64,000 nt of DNA from contig JAGEMR010000023.1 of NCBI GenBank assembly GCA_021030915.1, forward strand, positions 305,143-369,142. Direction: 5' to 3'. Made by a program: the position numbers and the translations under genes. The notes beneath the pieces were generated by a model. It was not told the DNA's origin, searched no databases, and worked only from the letters and a program-made list of their open reading frames with translations. This document shows positions 34,517-45,905 of the stretch, piece after piece. The stretch comes from Astrothelium macrocarpum. Its lineage: Eukaryota > Ascomycota > Dothideomycetes > Trypetheliales > Trypetheliaceae. How positions within the stretch are numbered: the stretch's first letter is position 1; each line of letters starts with the position of its first letter.

Positions 34517-35765
34517 ATGGACAATCATCTTCCTCTTCCAGAAGGTCTTCCTACCATAAGTCTTCCTAAAATTTCTTTGGCCAAGCTTTTGGAAGATGAT
34601 GAAAGCGAAGCAAAAACCGTCTTTGATATCTGCTGTCGAACAGGTTTCTTCTACCTCGATTTGATGGACCATCCCAAGGGTAGAGAATTATGGGAAAGTG
34701 CTTGTTATGTACGTCAGATTGGCCAACATGTCATGTCAACTCTCCCGACGCACGAAAAGAATAAGTTTCTCAAGAGATTTGGAACTCTTGATAGAGGGTA
34801 GGTGTCGAAAACCCAGAACTTGGCACCAACAATGTTGAACATCGCCACGCCAATGGACCGCAGCTGCTCGCTCGGCGAACCCAGCAAATAGTTTCCCTCT
34901 CGACCATCAGTGACAAGGGTCAGCTAATAACTGTTGTTTTAGTTATTCATCATACACTGGGGAAGACGATGCACAAACAACGTTTTACGAAACCATCAAC
35001 GTAAGCATATCCTTCCAAAATTCGTGTTGAATTCATATGGCTCAATATTGGTTCTGGATTCAGATTCCGCAGGATGAGCTATTCGCAAAACAACCAACGG
35101 CTTGGAAACTACCAACATGGTTGGAACAGTACGAGTCAAACTTTATAAAGATTATGCGAGAGGGCAATTTAATTGCCAATATCATCTTTAGAAACTTAGA
35201 GAGACAATTGCAGCTCGCTCCTGACATTTTGACGTCTTGTCACCGTCCAACTGACGCATCTCACAGCTTTCTTCGGGTCCTTCGATATCCAGGATTGAAA
35301 GATGGTCAACCTCCATTTACAAAGCCGCGCGTTTTGCCACATAGGGACAGCGTCAGCATTGCAATATTATTCGCTTGGATTTGTGGCTTGCAGATGCCAG
35401 AGGAGTATCCAAAAATGATCGCTCCCGGTACAGAGGCCGAGGAAAGTTGGCGTTGGATAGAGCCCGTATATGGCCATGCTGTCGTGAATCTCGGAGATGC
35501 GATGGCGATTTTTACAAATGGCAGATTGGCGTCTGGGAAGCATCGTGTGGCATATGCGGTTGGTGACCAGGCCAAGCTCGATAGGATTTCTGTTCTTGTT
35601 GCTGCGCGGCCCGCTGATAGCACTCCAATGAAGGCGTTCGAGAGCCCAATGATCCCGCCAACTACCCTTCACGAAAAGGATAAGAAGGTTGAGACTGCTG
35701 TAGAATGGGGTGACAATAAGGTGAAGAAGTTCATTGAGAGAATGAATTGGAAAGAGACTAAGTGA
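34517..35765 (+). CDS. 2-oxoglutarate/Fe(II)-dependent dioxygenase (isopenicillin N synthase-like)
   Basis: Three exons, 34517-34797, 34943-35000 and 35064-35765 (introns of 145 and 63 bp), about 346 aa. The N-terminal DIOX_N-type part has PTISLPKISLAKLL and FDICCRTGFFYLDL. The core has FLRVLRYPG, then PHRDSVSIAILFAW (HxD iron ligands), VNLGDAMAIFTNGRLASGKHRV (distal His, with Arg for 2-oxoglutarate) and RISVLVAARP. So the facial triad HxD...H is visible. Such enzymes hydroxylate, desaturate or cyclise small molecules, often in secondary metabolism. The neighbouring methyltransferase and monooxygenase fit that, but there is no core synthase in the window. Confidence 0.87.
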
Positions 35766-36363
35766 GGAGAGATGAAATTGCTTCGCAAACGCGAACCCTG
35801 TTTGTTGGACCGAGTCAGCATCATCCATAGACCTGCCAGGACAGAATACTGGCACATCCCTACCACAACTCGTGCTGTTGCTACGCGTACCTCTCACCTA
35901 CTAGCTACCTGCTTCCACGTCTCAATCTATCTCACTTAGGTCTGATAGCCCGGAATGCAACAGAGACGAATGTAGCAAAGCGGGCACCACAGCGAAAGAC
36001 ACAACTGCGATATTCCGTTCTTCCGGAACAAGTTATATTGGCATCTCAACTTCTTGGAATATTTCGTATTACGCATTTAACTGTTTGAATTTGCCAGTAA
36101 TATCTACCACATTTCAAACGAAGACTCCGTGGGTACACTGCTTCTACGTTTGCATTGTTTTACCAAATTTCCGAGCGCGTGTTCGGTTGGGGAACTCCTC
36201 AATATAGCTCATCTCTGATTCATTCTTGTCCAGTCACTTGCCGGAATAGCACAGGATTTTGAGTAAAGAGCTTCATCACGATCGTTGTTTTTTAGCAGCA
36301 CAAATCACTGAACAAGTCCATGAGCTGGGGTATCTCAACTCAGCACTAATCTCCTGCTACTGA
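35766..36363. other. Intergenic between convergent genes
   Basis: About 600 bp between the stops of the dioxygenase and the O-methyltransferase. No features were recognised. Confidence 0.5.
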
Positions 36364-38053
36364 CTAGGCCAAATGACATTCAACAATGCTCAACGGTCCA
36401 CGACATTCCCAAATTTTGGTAACTGCCAGACCAGCCGCGTTGACTATTCGCCGAATCTCGATCGGCGTCCTTTCTTTACCATTCACCATCATCATCATAC
36501 TCAAGTCCATCATGTGAGCATACCCCATTGCCTGCCCAAAGTTCTCCAGGAGCGGCTCGGGTGCGGACTTGATTTCATCGCAACCTAGAGTTGTATTGAC
36601 TACCATATCTGCGATTAGGACGCGAGATTCGGGGCTCATCGACTCCGCAATGCGGGACAGAATGAGGGTTGCTTCGTGATCGGGCCAGTCATGTCTAACA
36701 CAGCACATTAGCTACACGCCACCCGAAGGTTGAATTTTATAGGGTGGACTTGATTGCTTACAGAATATACCGTAACCAATACACCTCAGCACCGAGGACA
36801 GGATTCTTTTCGAAGAAGTTGTGGGCTTTTAATCGGACCTTGCCTGTAGCGACCGCCGAGGGATGTCTCGCATCCCACTCCGAACGTGCTTGTCGAATCA
36901 TCGGCTCTCTATCTTGAACGACGAGCTGGAGCTCCGGGTAGACGTTGTGAAGCTGCATACAAAACGAACCTGCAAAGGAACCCTGAGTGAAAGATGATCA
37001 TAGATAAAAGAAATCCGACATGAGACTTACCAATTCCGCCGCCGACATCTACGACAGTTCCACTTCCCAGGCAATTCCAGGGAAAGTCGTACATATAATA
37101 CTCTTCAGTGCCCCTACCAAGCCCAGCCATGGCATTGTTAAAGAGGGCTACCTCGGGACGAGGAATCATCTTCACGGCAGTGCTCGACGTCGAATCCGGC
37201 ACTTGCGATGGGTTGTGTGCAGCATCATCCCTTGGATGCTTGCGTGCAAGGACGGGCCGCCAGTCCGTGTCGGACGCGGGAACCATCTGGTGCATCCAGT
37301 CGAAAAGGGAAAGGCTTGTACCAACGGCTTGCTGAAAAGCAGTCTTGGTAGGGTCGTAGCTATGCCCGAGCGCATCATTCGACAAGACGGGAGGAAGGAA
37401 ATCGCTGGCTGTGTAATGCGACCTCTGGCGGATGTCAAGATCACGTAGCAACGTCTTCTTGAATCAAGGACAAGACTCACTTCATCATAATGTGTGATCT
37501 GAACGCGGTATCGCCGGCGAGAACTCGTGAGATGTGGTTGTTTGCAAAGCGACCTTCCTCGACTTCCTGGAACACGTGATGCGATGTCAAGCTTCGCAGA
37601 ATGCGGCCTTTGCGTGCTTTTGGTGAGAAGCAATTCTCCTTACAGAGTCGTGGAGAGACACTTACTTAGCTTCTCCTCCTCGAGTCCAATCGCGCCTGCA
37701 AGTTCCTTGACGGGGAGGCCATTATCTCCAGCTCGGGAGAGTATTTCGGCAATGTCATGCTCTGCGGCGATGTGCAAAGCTCGGGCAATGGTATATGATG
37801 TTGACAAGGAAAGAAGACGCACGTGTGGCTCTAAGATTAGGCTCTCTAGTGAGCCAAATGCCGCAAGCACAACTTTTGCGGCATCATGTTCGGCGCGAGA
37901 GGTCTTCAAGCTAGTGCCCTCAACATTCGCATCGAGAGATTCTTCATTTAATCGGGTTTCCCATTCGGGTACCAGTTTCTCCATGGCTGTGGAAAGCAAG
38001 GTGAAAATCTCACGAACCAGCTTCACCGGCTTTACAGAGTCTGAAGCCGACAT
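36364..38053 (-). CDS. SAM-dependent O-methyltransferase (COMT-like, family 2)
   Basis: Five exons on the minus strand: 38053-37666, 37607-37481, 37422-37031, 36969-36762 and 36694-36364 (introns of 58-67 bp), about 481 aa, all phases closing. The N-terminal helical and winged-helix part includes ARALHIAAEHDIAEIL and, across the first splice, EKLSRILRSLTSHHVFQEV with FANNHIS. The SAM-binding motif VVDVGGGIGGSF spans the third splice. LVVQDREPMI and VYWLRYILHDWPD follow, with the usual HDWPD catalytic segment. ADMVVNTTLG and MMDLSMMMMVNGKERTP close the domain. This is the fungal family that methylates phenolic or polyketide hydroxyls. It is divergent from the flavin monooxygenase at 39119, about 1 kb away. 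Confidence 0.9.
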
Positions 38054-39118
38054 TTTGCTGTTGACCGTTGAAGTGAGAGGAATAGTTGCTATGTAACCAC
38101 TGTCTCGTCTAAGAATGCATGCGTTCTATAGCTAATAATCTTGGTAGGATTCAAGTGAGCTGGATTGAGATGATTCAAGGGATCAGCATTGATCCGCCAT
38201 ATTTCGGAATAACAATTAGCAGGTTGCCCGTATCGACTAATGACATGAGCACGAAGAGAAGGCGAAAAGTTTTTTTGTACTGGATCAAATCTACAGATGC
38301 CAATCTTGATAATTGGGGTATGCTTACTTTACGAAGGGGCCGAACTTTTTGCAACTTACGTCTTCAGGAAAGGTATACCTCGTTATTGGTTTCCGTATTT
38401 GGCTAGGCTTCTTTGTTAGGTTGATCTACTAACAAATGGAAACACAGTATACTAATCACCGCGAATCCTGTCAAGACCGACCCACTCGTATTTCTTATGT
38501 GTGCCTCTAGCCTCTTCTAGAACCCGATCTAGAGAATTGAGACAAGTCTTTCATCGGGGTATGTTTCTCATTGAGGCAAGGCTTTCCTCGAGGCAAGTCT
38601 TTCCAACGGCAAATTTTACTGCATATCTTTCAAAAACGTTAATACACTCCGCGAATCACTATGTTCACAAAACATACTGGGCGCCGTTAGTCATAAATGT
38701 GTGAATCACATACGCAAGTAAGAGGCTCAAACCTTGTAAGCTGATTCGAAACACAGTAATGGATGCTGTTATGGCTTCTGGGATTCTTCGGCACGACCTT
38801 AAAAAAATGTTGGGATGGACCACATGGCTATCCGGGACTTGTCGCAGGTTCTCGAGCGAGCTCCCAGACCTACCGCCTTATGAATACCGTATTCATCTCC
38901 CCAGCGAGTTTGCTCCTTGCATGCTCTCAAGCAGTCTGGCCTCCGAGTGCATCTGAGTGGATTATCAGCTTTTGTTTGAAGAGTATCGACTTCCAGTCAA
39001 AAGGGAAGATCATATTGTTTGGCGTGAGAGCAACCAGTTCACCCAAATCTAATTTCGGATCGTACCAAATTCGACCAACGACCTCAGTCCCCAACACTGA
39101 GCCTGACTGCCGTTTCTT
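38054..39118. promoter_or_regulatory. Divergent intergenic region, methyltransferase and monooxygenase
   Basis: About 1.06 kb between two divergent starts. No clear transcription-factor palindrome or gene was recognised. Confidence 0.35.
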
Positions 39119-40981
39119 ATGAAGCGTGTCATTATTATTGGCGCTGGTCCATGTGGATTGGTTGCTTTAAAGGAGATGCGTGAGAGTGGACATGAGGCGA
39201 CATTGTTCGAACGTGGTGCAACGCTTGGCAGATTATTCGCGAGCGCCGCTGTATATCCGAATCTACATCTTACTATTTCCAACTGGGCCATGGGATTCTC
39301 GGATTTCCCTGATTCTGAGAGACAGTGTTATCCTTCAGGCCAAGAATATCTGAGTTATCTCCAACGCTATGCCCAGCACTTTAATCTGGATCGTGACATA
39401 ATGTACAACTCCGAGGTCTGTAGTGCGACTTTGGGACACGATGGGCGATGGTCCCTGAGCATTCGACTCCTCAAGGAACAAACGACTTGGAGCTTGCAGG
39501 CCGACGCTATCGTCGTCGCAACTGGATCCAATCAGGTAGCACAGAAGATGCCACCATCACTAATTGGATTCGATGGGCAGGTTCTACACTCCACTCAGTT
39601 CAGCGAAGAATTTAAGCGCGATGTCGCGGAGAAGAAAATGCGCGTGCTCGTCGTGGGAGGTGGTGAGAGCGGCGCCGACATCGCAGCAGAGCTTGGAGAG
39701 CTGTCATCCAACGTAAGCGTCTGGCTACGACGTCCTATCTGCGTTGGTCCGCGATTTCTCAACAAGATGAATGAGATGCCGCAGGTTGTGGCGAACAAGA
39801 ACCAGGACTTTCCAGCAAATGGATTTCTTGAGGCCGCCACAACAAATCGCATGAGTGCTAGCCAGAACGTCTATGCGTACGGTTTCTTTCGAAGGCTTCT
39901 ATGGCATACCCCGATATTAAATCGGGCTCTGTCCCAAACGTGCCTCCGTAGCACCGCATCTGCCTTCATAATGAACGACCAGGCCACGTACGTAACCAAA
40001 AACCAGCGCATGTGCGAGGCACTCCATGAAAAGAAGATTGAAGCTTTTGTGTGCCCAACCGTTTCGGCTCATGGACGCACTTGTACGTTCCGGATATCTG
40101 ACGGCACAGCCTACCAACGTGACTTCGATGCCATTGTGCTCTGTACCGGCTTTTATGCGGAGTTTCCATGGCTGCAAATCCCGAGATTCAATACCAATCC
40201 CCGATCTTGGTTTTTGCATTGCTTCCCCCCAGGTTTGGGCCATTGTCTCTCCTTCGTTGGCTATGCGCGGCCACATCAGGGTGGCATCCCTCCAATGGCT
40301 GAGATGCTGTCTCGCTACATTGCCCTGGTGCTGCGCGGAGAGAGGGATCTTCCCGCTGACTATGCAGCCCAAACGCGCCGCGACGCGGACGCCGAGTATG
40401 AATATTACCGCCTCAGTCCGAATCTGACGACTCTGGTAGACTATAACGCGTTCTTAGAGACCGTGGCACGACGCGTGGGCTGCGAGCCAAGACTGCCCAA
40501 TTTTTATATCTTGCTCTTCAACTTGCACGTGTTGGCCGTTTTAATGTTGCTGCTCCAGTATCTTCGTCCCAAAATGGTTCCGTTTGGTTCTTTTTTTGCC
40601 TTGGCACTGTGGTTGATCACACTGGCAGGCTTCTTCATCATCGACAATGCTTTGCTCCTTAAGTGGTGGTTCTACCCTCACTGGCCTGTGTGGTACCGCC
40701 AGCGCGGTCCGGGCGCCGTTCCGGAGCTTCTTTCCACTGTCCTGCGACGAGCCAATTTTTGGAAAGCAACAAAAATAACTCGAGGTTTCATCCTGCTTGT
40801 TCTCTGGTCTGTACCGACCTATTACGTGCAACGCCTACTTTCCCTGGTCGTGTTTTTACCTCACACGATTCTGACAGCATTCGGTATACGCTTTCCAAAG
40901 GCTTGGGGGGGCCTACTGCGTCCGAAACTTTTCGCTCTGCACGGCACCGCTTGGCGAGTCTCCGATCTTCTGCACCCATGA
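39119..40981 (+). CDS. Flavin-containing monooxygenase with C-terminal membrane segments
   Basis: Single exon, 620 aa, starting directly with MKRVIIIGAGPCGLVALKEM (FAD fold GAGPCG). Further family motifs: FSDFPDSE, VVATGSNQ, the second nucleotide-binding site VLVVGGGESGADIAAEL, and the late IVLCTGFYAEFPWL. After about residue 465 the protein leaves the standard FMO fold. It has hydrophobic segments (YILLFNLHVLAVLMLLLQYL, FFALALWLITLAGFFIIDNALLL, GFILLVLWSVPTYYV), so the C-terminus is probably membrane-anchored, perhaps in the ER. The role may be N-, S- or Baeyer-Villiger-type oxidation. Position beside an O-methyltransferase and a 2OG dioxygenase suggests tailoring of a small molecule (inference). 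Confidence 0.87.
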   Translation: MKRVIIIGAGPCGLVALKEMRESGHEATLFERGATLGRLFASAAVYPNLHLTISNWAMGFSDFPDSERQCYPSGQEYLSYLQRYAQHFNLDRDIMYNSEVCSATLGHDGRWSLSIRLLKEQTTWSLQADAIVVATGSNQVAQKMPPSLIGFDGQVLHSTQFSEEFKRDVAEKKMRVLVVGGGESGADIAAELGELSSNVSVWLRRPICVGPRFLNKMNEMPQVVANKNQDFPANGFLEAATTNRMSASQNVYAYGFFRRLLWHTPILNRALSQTCLRSTASAFIMNDQATYVTKNQRMCEALHEKKIEAFVCPTVSAHGRTCTFRISDGTAYQRDFDAIVLCTGFYAEFPWLQIPRFNTNPRSWFLHCFPPGLGHCLSFVGYARPHQGGIPPMAEMLSRYIALVLRGERDLPADYAAQTRRDADAEYEYYRLSPNLTTLVDYNAFLETVARRVGCEPRLPNFYILLFNLHVLAVLMLLLQYLRPKMVPFGSFFALALWLITLAGFFIIDNALLLKWWFYPHWPVWYRQRGPGAVPELLSTVLRRANFWKATKITRGFILLVLWSVPTYYVQRLLSLVVFLPHTILTAFGIRFPKAWGGLLRPKLFALHGTAWRVSDLLHP

Positions 40982-42176
40982 CACGGTCATCACTTGTGCA
41001 AATGATAAACCCGACACTTTGAAATTCCAAGAATGTTCAGTACATGCAAATTTCTAGCACGTACGAATGTAAAGTTTTGAGGAAAATGTTTCAAGTATTT
41101 TGGATGGATTCAGTGGTCAATTTTGTATATTGTTGTAGTAAACTGAAATTGATTGGATAGCTTATCATTGACTACTCACTGATTTTTTCAACGGGCTACT
41201 TAGCTAATCATTGACTTTTGGGTTCGATTAGCCATTCAACCAACTGATCATCTACTTGCTAATAAGAATGCTTAGTCAATTGTTCGGTCCACTACTCAGT
41301 TAGTGCTCGATTGGGTGTTTCGACCATCTGCTGAATCAACTGCTTCGTTACTTGCTGCTGATTTTGTTCTTGCTGAAACGATGCAAGGGCTGATTGATCC
41401 GCCGATCGCTAGATTCTTATCAAAGACAGTGACTGAGATGTCGTGACTGTCATGGCTATCCGCGTTGAAGCTCTGCCGGTCTTTCCCTTGTCAACCTCTC
41501 GGCTTTGGCAGAAGGTTCTGCCGAGGCCTGCACGTGCGTATGGATCGTTCCGGCAGTCATCCACGTGATATTGCGGGAGACGTGCACTCACCCGGCGATT
41601 TCTCCACAACTCAATTTTGTAATATACCAATCACCCAGGTACCCGCCTTTACAAAAGTCATCAACAGAACCCTGTCGTTTCAGGGCCTCCTTGGTTTCCC
41701 CGACCAAGCCGAGAACTATGTAGCCCTGGTATGTGCACATGTATTAGTCTATTTACCCGAGCCGACGCGTGACCACTGTTCAGGAGTAACATACCGGCAG
41801 AGATTTTGATGTAACCCTGATTCGAGAAAAGACATTATTTCCTCCAATCGCCGTCAATGTGTATATCTTGGAGAGAAAGATTTCCTTGGCAATGTTGTGG
41901 ATAGGAGAAAGTTCTCCCTTAGCAGTTATTAATCCAAGCTTAGTTCAGCTTGTTGCGCATACAAAATAAGATATGGCGACATGAACCACGGAAGAATTAA
42001 TGTTCTTAGAACGGCGATATAAGAGGACTGAACTTGCTTGCTCGTCGGAGAAAGCCGAGCAATCCCCAATTTGGAGGAGAAATAGGAACTGCAAAAGCAA
42101 TCATTTTATTATTTGTCCATCATCTGTCTCCTCGTTCACAAGACATTCGTTCTTCCCAATTGATAATTTGTTGCCC
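40982..42176. other. Intergenic with degenerate repeats
   Basis: About 1.2 kb; apart from the degenerate repeats at 41150-41370 nothing was recognised. The last part is the GH43 promoter. Confidence 0.45.
41150..41370. repeat. Degenerate short repeats
   Basis: TAGCTTATCATTGACT at 41158-41173 recurs as TAGCTAATCATTGACT at 41201-41216. A second pair sharing CAACTG and TACTTGCT occurs at about 41238-41261 and 41334-41357. On the minus strand one frame reads as Gln-rich sequence broken by several TAG/TAA codons (QQQVTKQLIQQMVE). It may be a dead Gln-rich repeat coding segment. Confidence 0.4.
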
Positions 42177-43294
42177 ATGATGAGACGATTTTTGACACTT
42201 TCGTACATTGTTTCCTCCCTTCCACTGTCCCTTTCGTTCCCTGCAACAAATTTTGCCAATCTCAATGTTCACGATCCAGCTGTGGTCCAGAATTCGGGTA
42301 AATATTATGCCTTCTCCACTGGGGGCCTTCTCAGTTACTGGAAAGCCGACTCACTGGATGGACCATGGGCCCTCCAAGGGACTGTCTTTTCCTCAGCACC
42401 CAACATCAACAATGCTGGCAACACTGATCTCTGGGCTCCGGACTTGCACCAGGTTAACGATGTATACTACCTTTACTACGCAGCCAGCACATTCGGATCT
42501 CAGACAAGTGTTATTGGGCTTGCTACTTCTCCCAACCTCGATGTTGGTTCCTGGACTGATCACGGTGCCGTCATTTCGAGTCCGGGATCACAGTCTCCAT
42601 ACACAATCACCAATGCCATTGACCCCAATCTGATCGTCACACCCAGTGGTAGTGCATATCTCAATTGGGGAAGTTTCTGGGATGACATTTGGCAAGTTCC
42701 ATTGGAGTCAGGCCTAGCTACGCCAGGAGCTGCGTCCAGCGCGGTCCAGATCAGCGAGGATCCGTCAGGGCAGAGGCCTGAGGAGGGCAGCTACATTAGC
42801 TATCACGCTCCCTATTATTATCTCTGGGTCAGTCATGGGCAATGCTGTGATTTCAATGCCAATGATCTGCCTGCAGCGGGTACTGAGTAAGTCTTGATTG
42901 TTCTCCTTTTTTATTGATTTCATTGCTATTCCCAATGGTTCTTTACATTCAACTGAAACATGGTGTAGGTACAAGATAATTGTGGGTCGTTCTACCAGCG
43001 TCAATGGACCGTTCGTCGATGAGAGCGGTGTAGATATGACCAAAGGTGGTGGCACGACTATCATGGGCTCATCAGGCAATGTCTATGCTCCAGGTGGACA
43101 GGGTGTGGTAACTGCAGCCGATGGTACTGATATCCTCTACTATCACTACCGTAAGCTCCACTCCTATAAACATTTACTAGATTACGTGTTGACTAATTTT
43201 GATAGTGGACAAATCTGTAAGTTTGAATGACGGAGATGCAAGACTTGGATATAATTACATTACATACTCCAACGGGTGGCCTGTCCTCAGCTAG
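42177..43294 (+). CDS. Secreted GH43 endo-alpha-1,5-L-arabinanase
   Basis: Three exons, 42177-42886, 42969-43150 and 43206-43294 (introns of 82 and 55 bp, donors GTAAGT and GTAAGC), about 326 aa, the size of fungal arabinanases. A signal peptide is visible (MMRRFLTLSYIVSSLPLSLS, cleavage near Ala23). GH43 five-blade propeller landmarks: NVHDPAVV with the base Asp, GNTDLWAPDLHQ, YYLYYAAS, AIDPNLIV with the pKa-modulating Asp, and RPEEGSYI with the acid Glu. The last two exons give NVYAPGGQGV, ILYYHYLDKS and LGYNYITYSNGWPVLS, the typical C-terminus. It acts outside the cell on the arabinan side chains of pectin, consistent with plant-litter or plant-associated life. Confidence 0.92.
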
Positions 43295-43508
43295 CCCAAA
43301 GTTTTGAGAAATCTGCTCAGCTATTTCACTTTACTTTGAAAGAAAAACGCTTACGACACAAATGCCTGTTCACACCCTTCTTTCGACACCGCCAGCATCC
43401 TCATAATCTCATTATCGTCATTCATCTTCACATGCCCAAATGCATCTTGCTCATATTCGCCCCCAATTCTCGGATCCGGACCTCGCTCAAGAAACTATCG
43501 TATCACTC

Positions 43509-44172
43509 TCATCCTTTCTGATCGTTTGCAGGGCAAATAATCGGCGTGCCCCAATAGAACGGCCTTTCTATATCTAAATCTACACGAGTAATACCCAGCC
43601 CCTCCTTCTCGAGCAAATACCATAGCATGTCCTCTCTTGTCTTTCTCTCTAATTCCCTCTGCTCATCCTTTGTTTCATCACCCACTTTATCACTGCGATT
43701 GAGTGTAATCCTTCCATCGTATTGGTGGAATGCACCCACAGGAATCATGTTGTCCACGGCCTTATAGGGTACTCTCTCGCTAAATCATACCCTCGCCTGC
43801 CTGATTTACCTCCGCACCCATACAATCTCTATCGCTGTACAGCTTTTCACCAACTGTGCATGACACGGCTCGGTGTTGTAGCCCTTGTCGATGTTTACCA
43901 TCACCACTGTCGACTGGTGCGCGCTAATCGATTGGTCATGCTACCACTCCTTAATTGCAAACCACACAGTTAGCCAATCGCCTCGATCCGCCGGACATAT
44001 TTGATGTATCAACCACGTTCACATCCATGCCCCTTGTCAACGGCGTCTCGAATGCCGCCACGATGGGGTTGTGACCAGTTGCTGCGACCTTTAGATTCAA
44101 GAGCAACTTGTGCTCGATATCAATGAGACATACATTTTGAGAGGCAGAACCGCCCAGAGCAGTAAGGGTCAA
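43509..44172 (-). pseudogene. Dead gene for a probably secreted protein of unknown function
   Basis: Minus strand. The first open piece (44172-43951) begins with a signal-like ALTLTALGGSAS and continues GHNPIVAAFETPLTRGMDV and LANCVVCN. A second piece in another frame reads HDQSISAHQSTVVMVNIDKG and EPCHAQLVKS. In the same frame it leads to VPYKAVDNMIPVGAFHQYDG and RPFYWGTPIICPAND. That second frame carries stops at 43943-43941 (TAG), 43808-43806 (TAA) and 43787-43785 (TGA). Each is one C-to-T or G-to-A step from Gln or Trp, as in RIP damage. One frame change near 43945 is also needed. No intact start was identified and the family was not recognised. Confidence 0.5.
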
Positions 44173-45169
44173 AGCTTAGCAAAAGGATTCCGGGTAAGTT
44201 TCGGAAAATTTGACGCGGGCAAGACTGAGCATGGATTGCAGTTCAGATACGGGGGATGATCTCATTCCTGCAGAAGATATAGGGGGCGGATGGTGTGGTT
44301 CAGTGGAACAGGATGTGTTGAATGTTACTATTGCATAGATGGAGAGCTCAGGTATTTACTGATACCTCAAAGAGTATGCTGCTGGTATAGACAGTAGTGA
44401 GGTTGACTGAAGGTCTCTATTTCCCAAAAACGAGCATCATGAGATATTTGTGTGATCGAGACAGAGAGTGTGTGAAACAAGCGATGCACAGAGACTTAAA
44501 GATGCGGAGAGCACAACTTTCGCGACAAATCGTGACTAGAATTTGGGGATACGCACGTTTTTCCACCTTTAGATATTTCTCAAGGTGCAATAGAGCAGTT
44601 AGCGGCAAAGGATACGATTATGGATGATGGCACATTAATACAAGACTCATGCATTTGAGGAACAAGAGATGTTCTGGCGCGAAGTAGAGCTTTCAGAACA
44701 AAGATGTACCTGCCTACGTATTTGTGTATCCTGTAGAGAAACTCGGCTGCAGGATCTCAGGAGGGAGAGCCTACCTCAAGCCTAAATTACTAGTCTCTTA
44801 TAATTTATCCATTTGAGAATAGCAGAGGTCGAGCAGCCCAAGTAGGACAAGAATATATCTGAGCGATTGCCATGCGCCGAAATTGAGCCAATGGACTGAA
44901 TTTCTTGATCAGGCTTAGTATAGCTTTAAGCGAGAACCAAGGGTGGTGGCTGCGCTACTCGGTGAGTCATGCGAGATGTAATATTGGAGAATTAAGAGAA
45001 ACACGTTTTGGCCCAAAACCAAAAAAAATCAATTGTGAATAACCGCGTGCCGGCTGAAGCAACAACTCGCAAGCTTCTCGGACAGATTGGACTAAAACGA
45101 GTAGCGTGCTCCTTAACCCCACAGCCGGAAATCCACCGAATGAACTAATTGCCATTAGACTCAGACAAC
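44173..45169. other. Intergenic, no gene recognised
   Basis: About 1 kb. Only short ORFs without motifs. It presumably holds the promoter of the acetyltransferase on the right. Confidence 0.5.
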
Positions 45170-45905
45170 ATGTCCACGGTTTCAACAAAGCATCCAGAAA
45201 CGCCAGAAATCTCGATCATTAAGACGGAAAGATTAATTCTACGCCGTCTTTGTTCCAGCGATGCCGAATACATACTACGTATCTTGTCGAATCCAGAGTC
45301 GAGCGATTGGCTGTAAGCTACTGCTACCATGCTGCAAAATGTTCATCCCTGCTTATGGTCGTGCTAGGGGCCCTGGATTTCTTCTAACGACATTGCAAGA
45401 AGCACAAGAGTACATAGACGAGAGGCTAGCTCGGCCAGACTACATATCGTTCCTTGCTGAGCTACTTCCAACAAAAGATCACGGAGCGACTCATCGCCAA
45501 GAAGATGGCACACCAATGTTCCGTGAAGTCATTGGAATGGTAGGTAGTACCAGGATAGCTAGCATTGGGTACATCTTCCATCCAAAATACGGAGGCAAAG
45601 GATACGCGACAGAAGCGTTGAAGGCTTACATGGAATCATACTGGAATCGCGTGCCCCCAGTTTCGTCTGGAAAATCTGGTAGCTTTGACTGCGTACGTGC
45701 GGAGACTGATGTTGAAAATCTACCAAGTCGGAGACTCCTGGAGAGATGTGGATTTGTTTTCCAACATGTCAGAGAAAAGGTCTACAATAACCCGAGGAAA
45801 GGAGGCCTTAGAGATGACGCGTGCTATCTGATTGCTCGGCCCGGTACGGATGTGAATCAAGTCAGTATACCGGATACAAACCCATTAGATATGACCGATG
45901 GGTAA
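45170..45905 (+). CDS. GNAT-family N-acetyltransferase (RimJ/RimL-like)
   Basis: Two exons, 45170-45312 and 45368-45905, intron of 55 bp (GTAAGC ... TGCTAG), about 226 aa. The N-terminal strand IIKTERLILRRL is the usual Acetyltransf_3 opening. The core has FREVIGMVGST, SIGYIFHPKYGGKGYATEAL (acetyl-CoA loop, variant of Q/RxxGxG/A) and VRAETDVENLPSRRLLERCGFVFQHVREK near the end. It transfers acetyl from acetyl-CoA to an amine, but the substrate cannot be told. A GTAAGC right at the stop (45901) leaves open a further 3' exon. Confidence 0.82.

Noticed and set aside
41215..41235. GGTTCGATTAG resembling a tRNA B box
   Set aside because: Last conserved bases do not fit and no A box or cloverleaf is seen nearby.
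43509..43757. Separate small gene of 82 codons
   Set aside because: The same frame continues upstream through RIP-type stops into more coding-like sequence, so it is a fragment of a dead gene.
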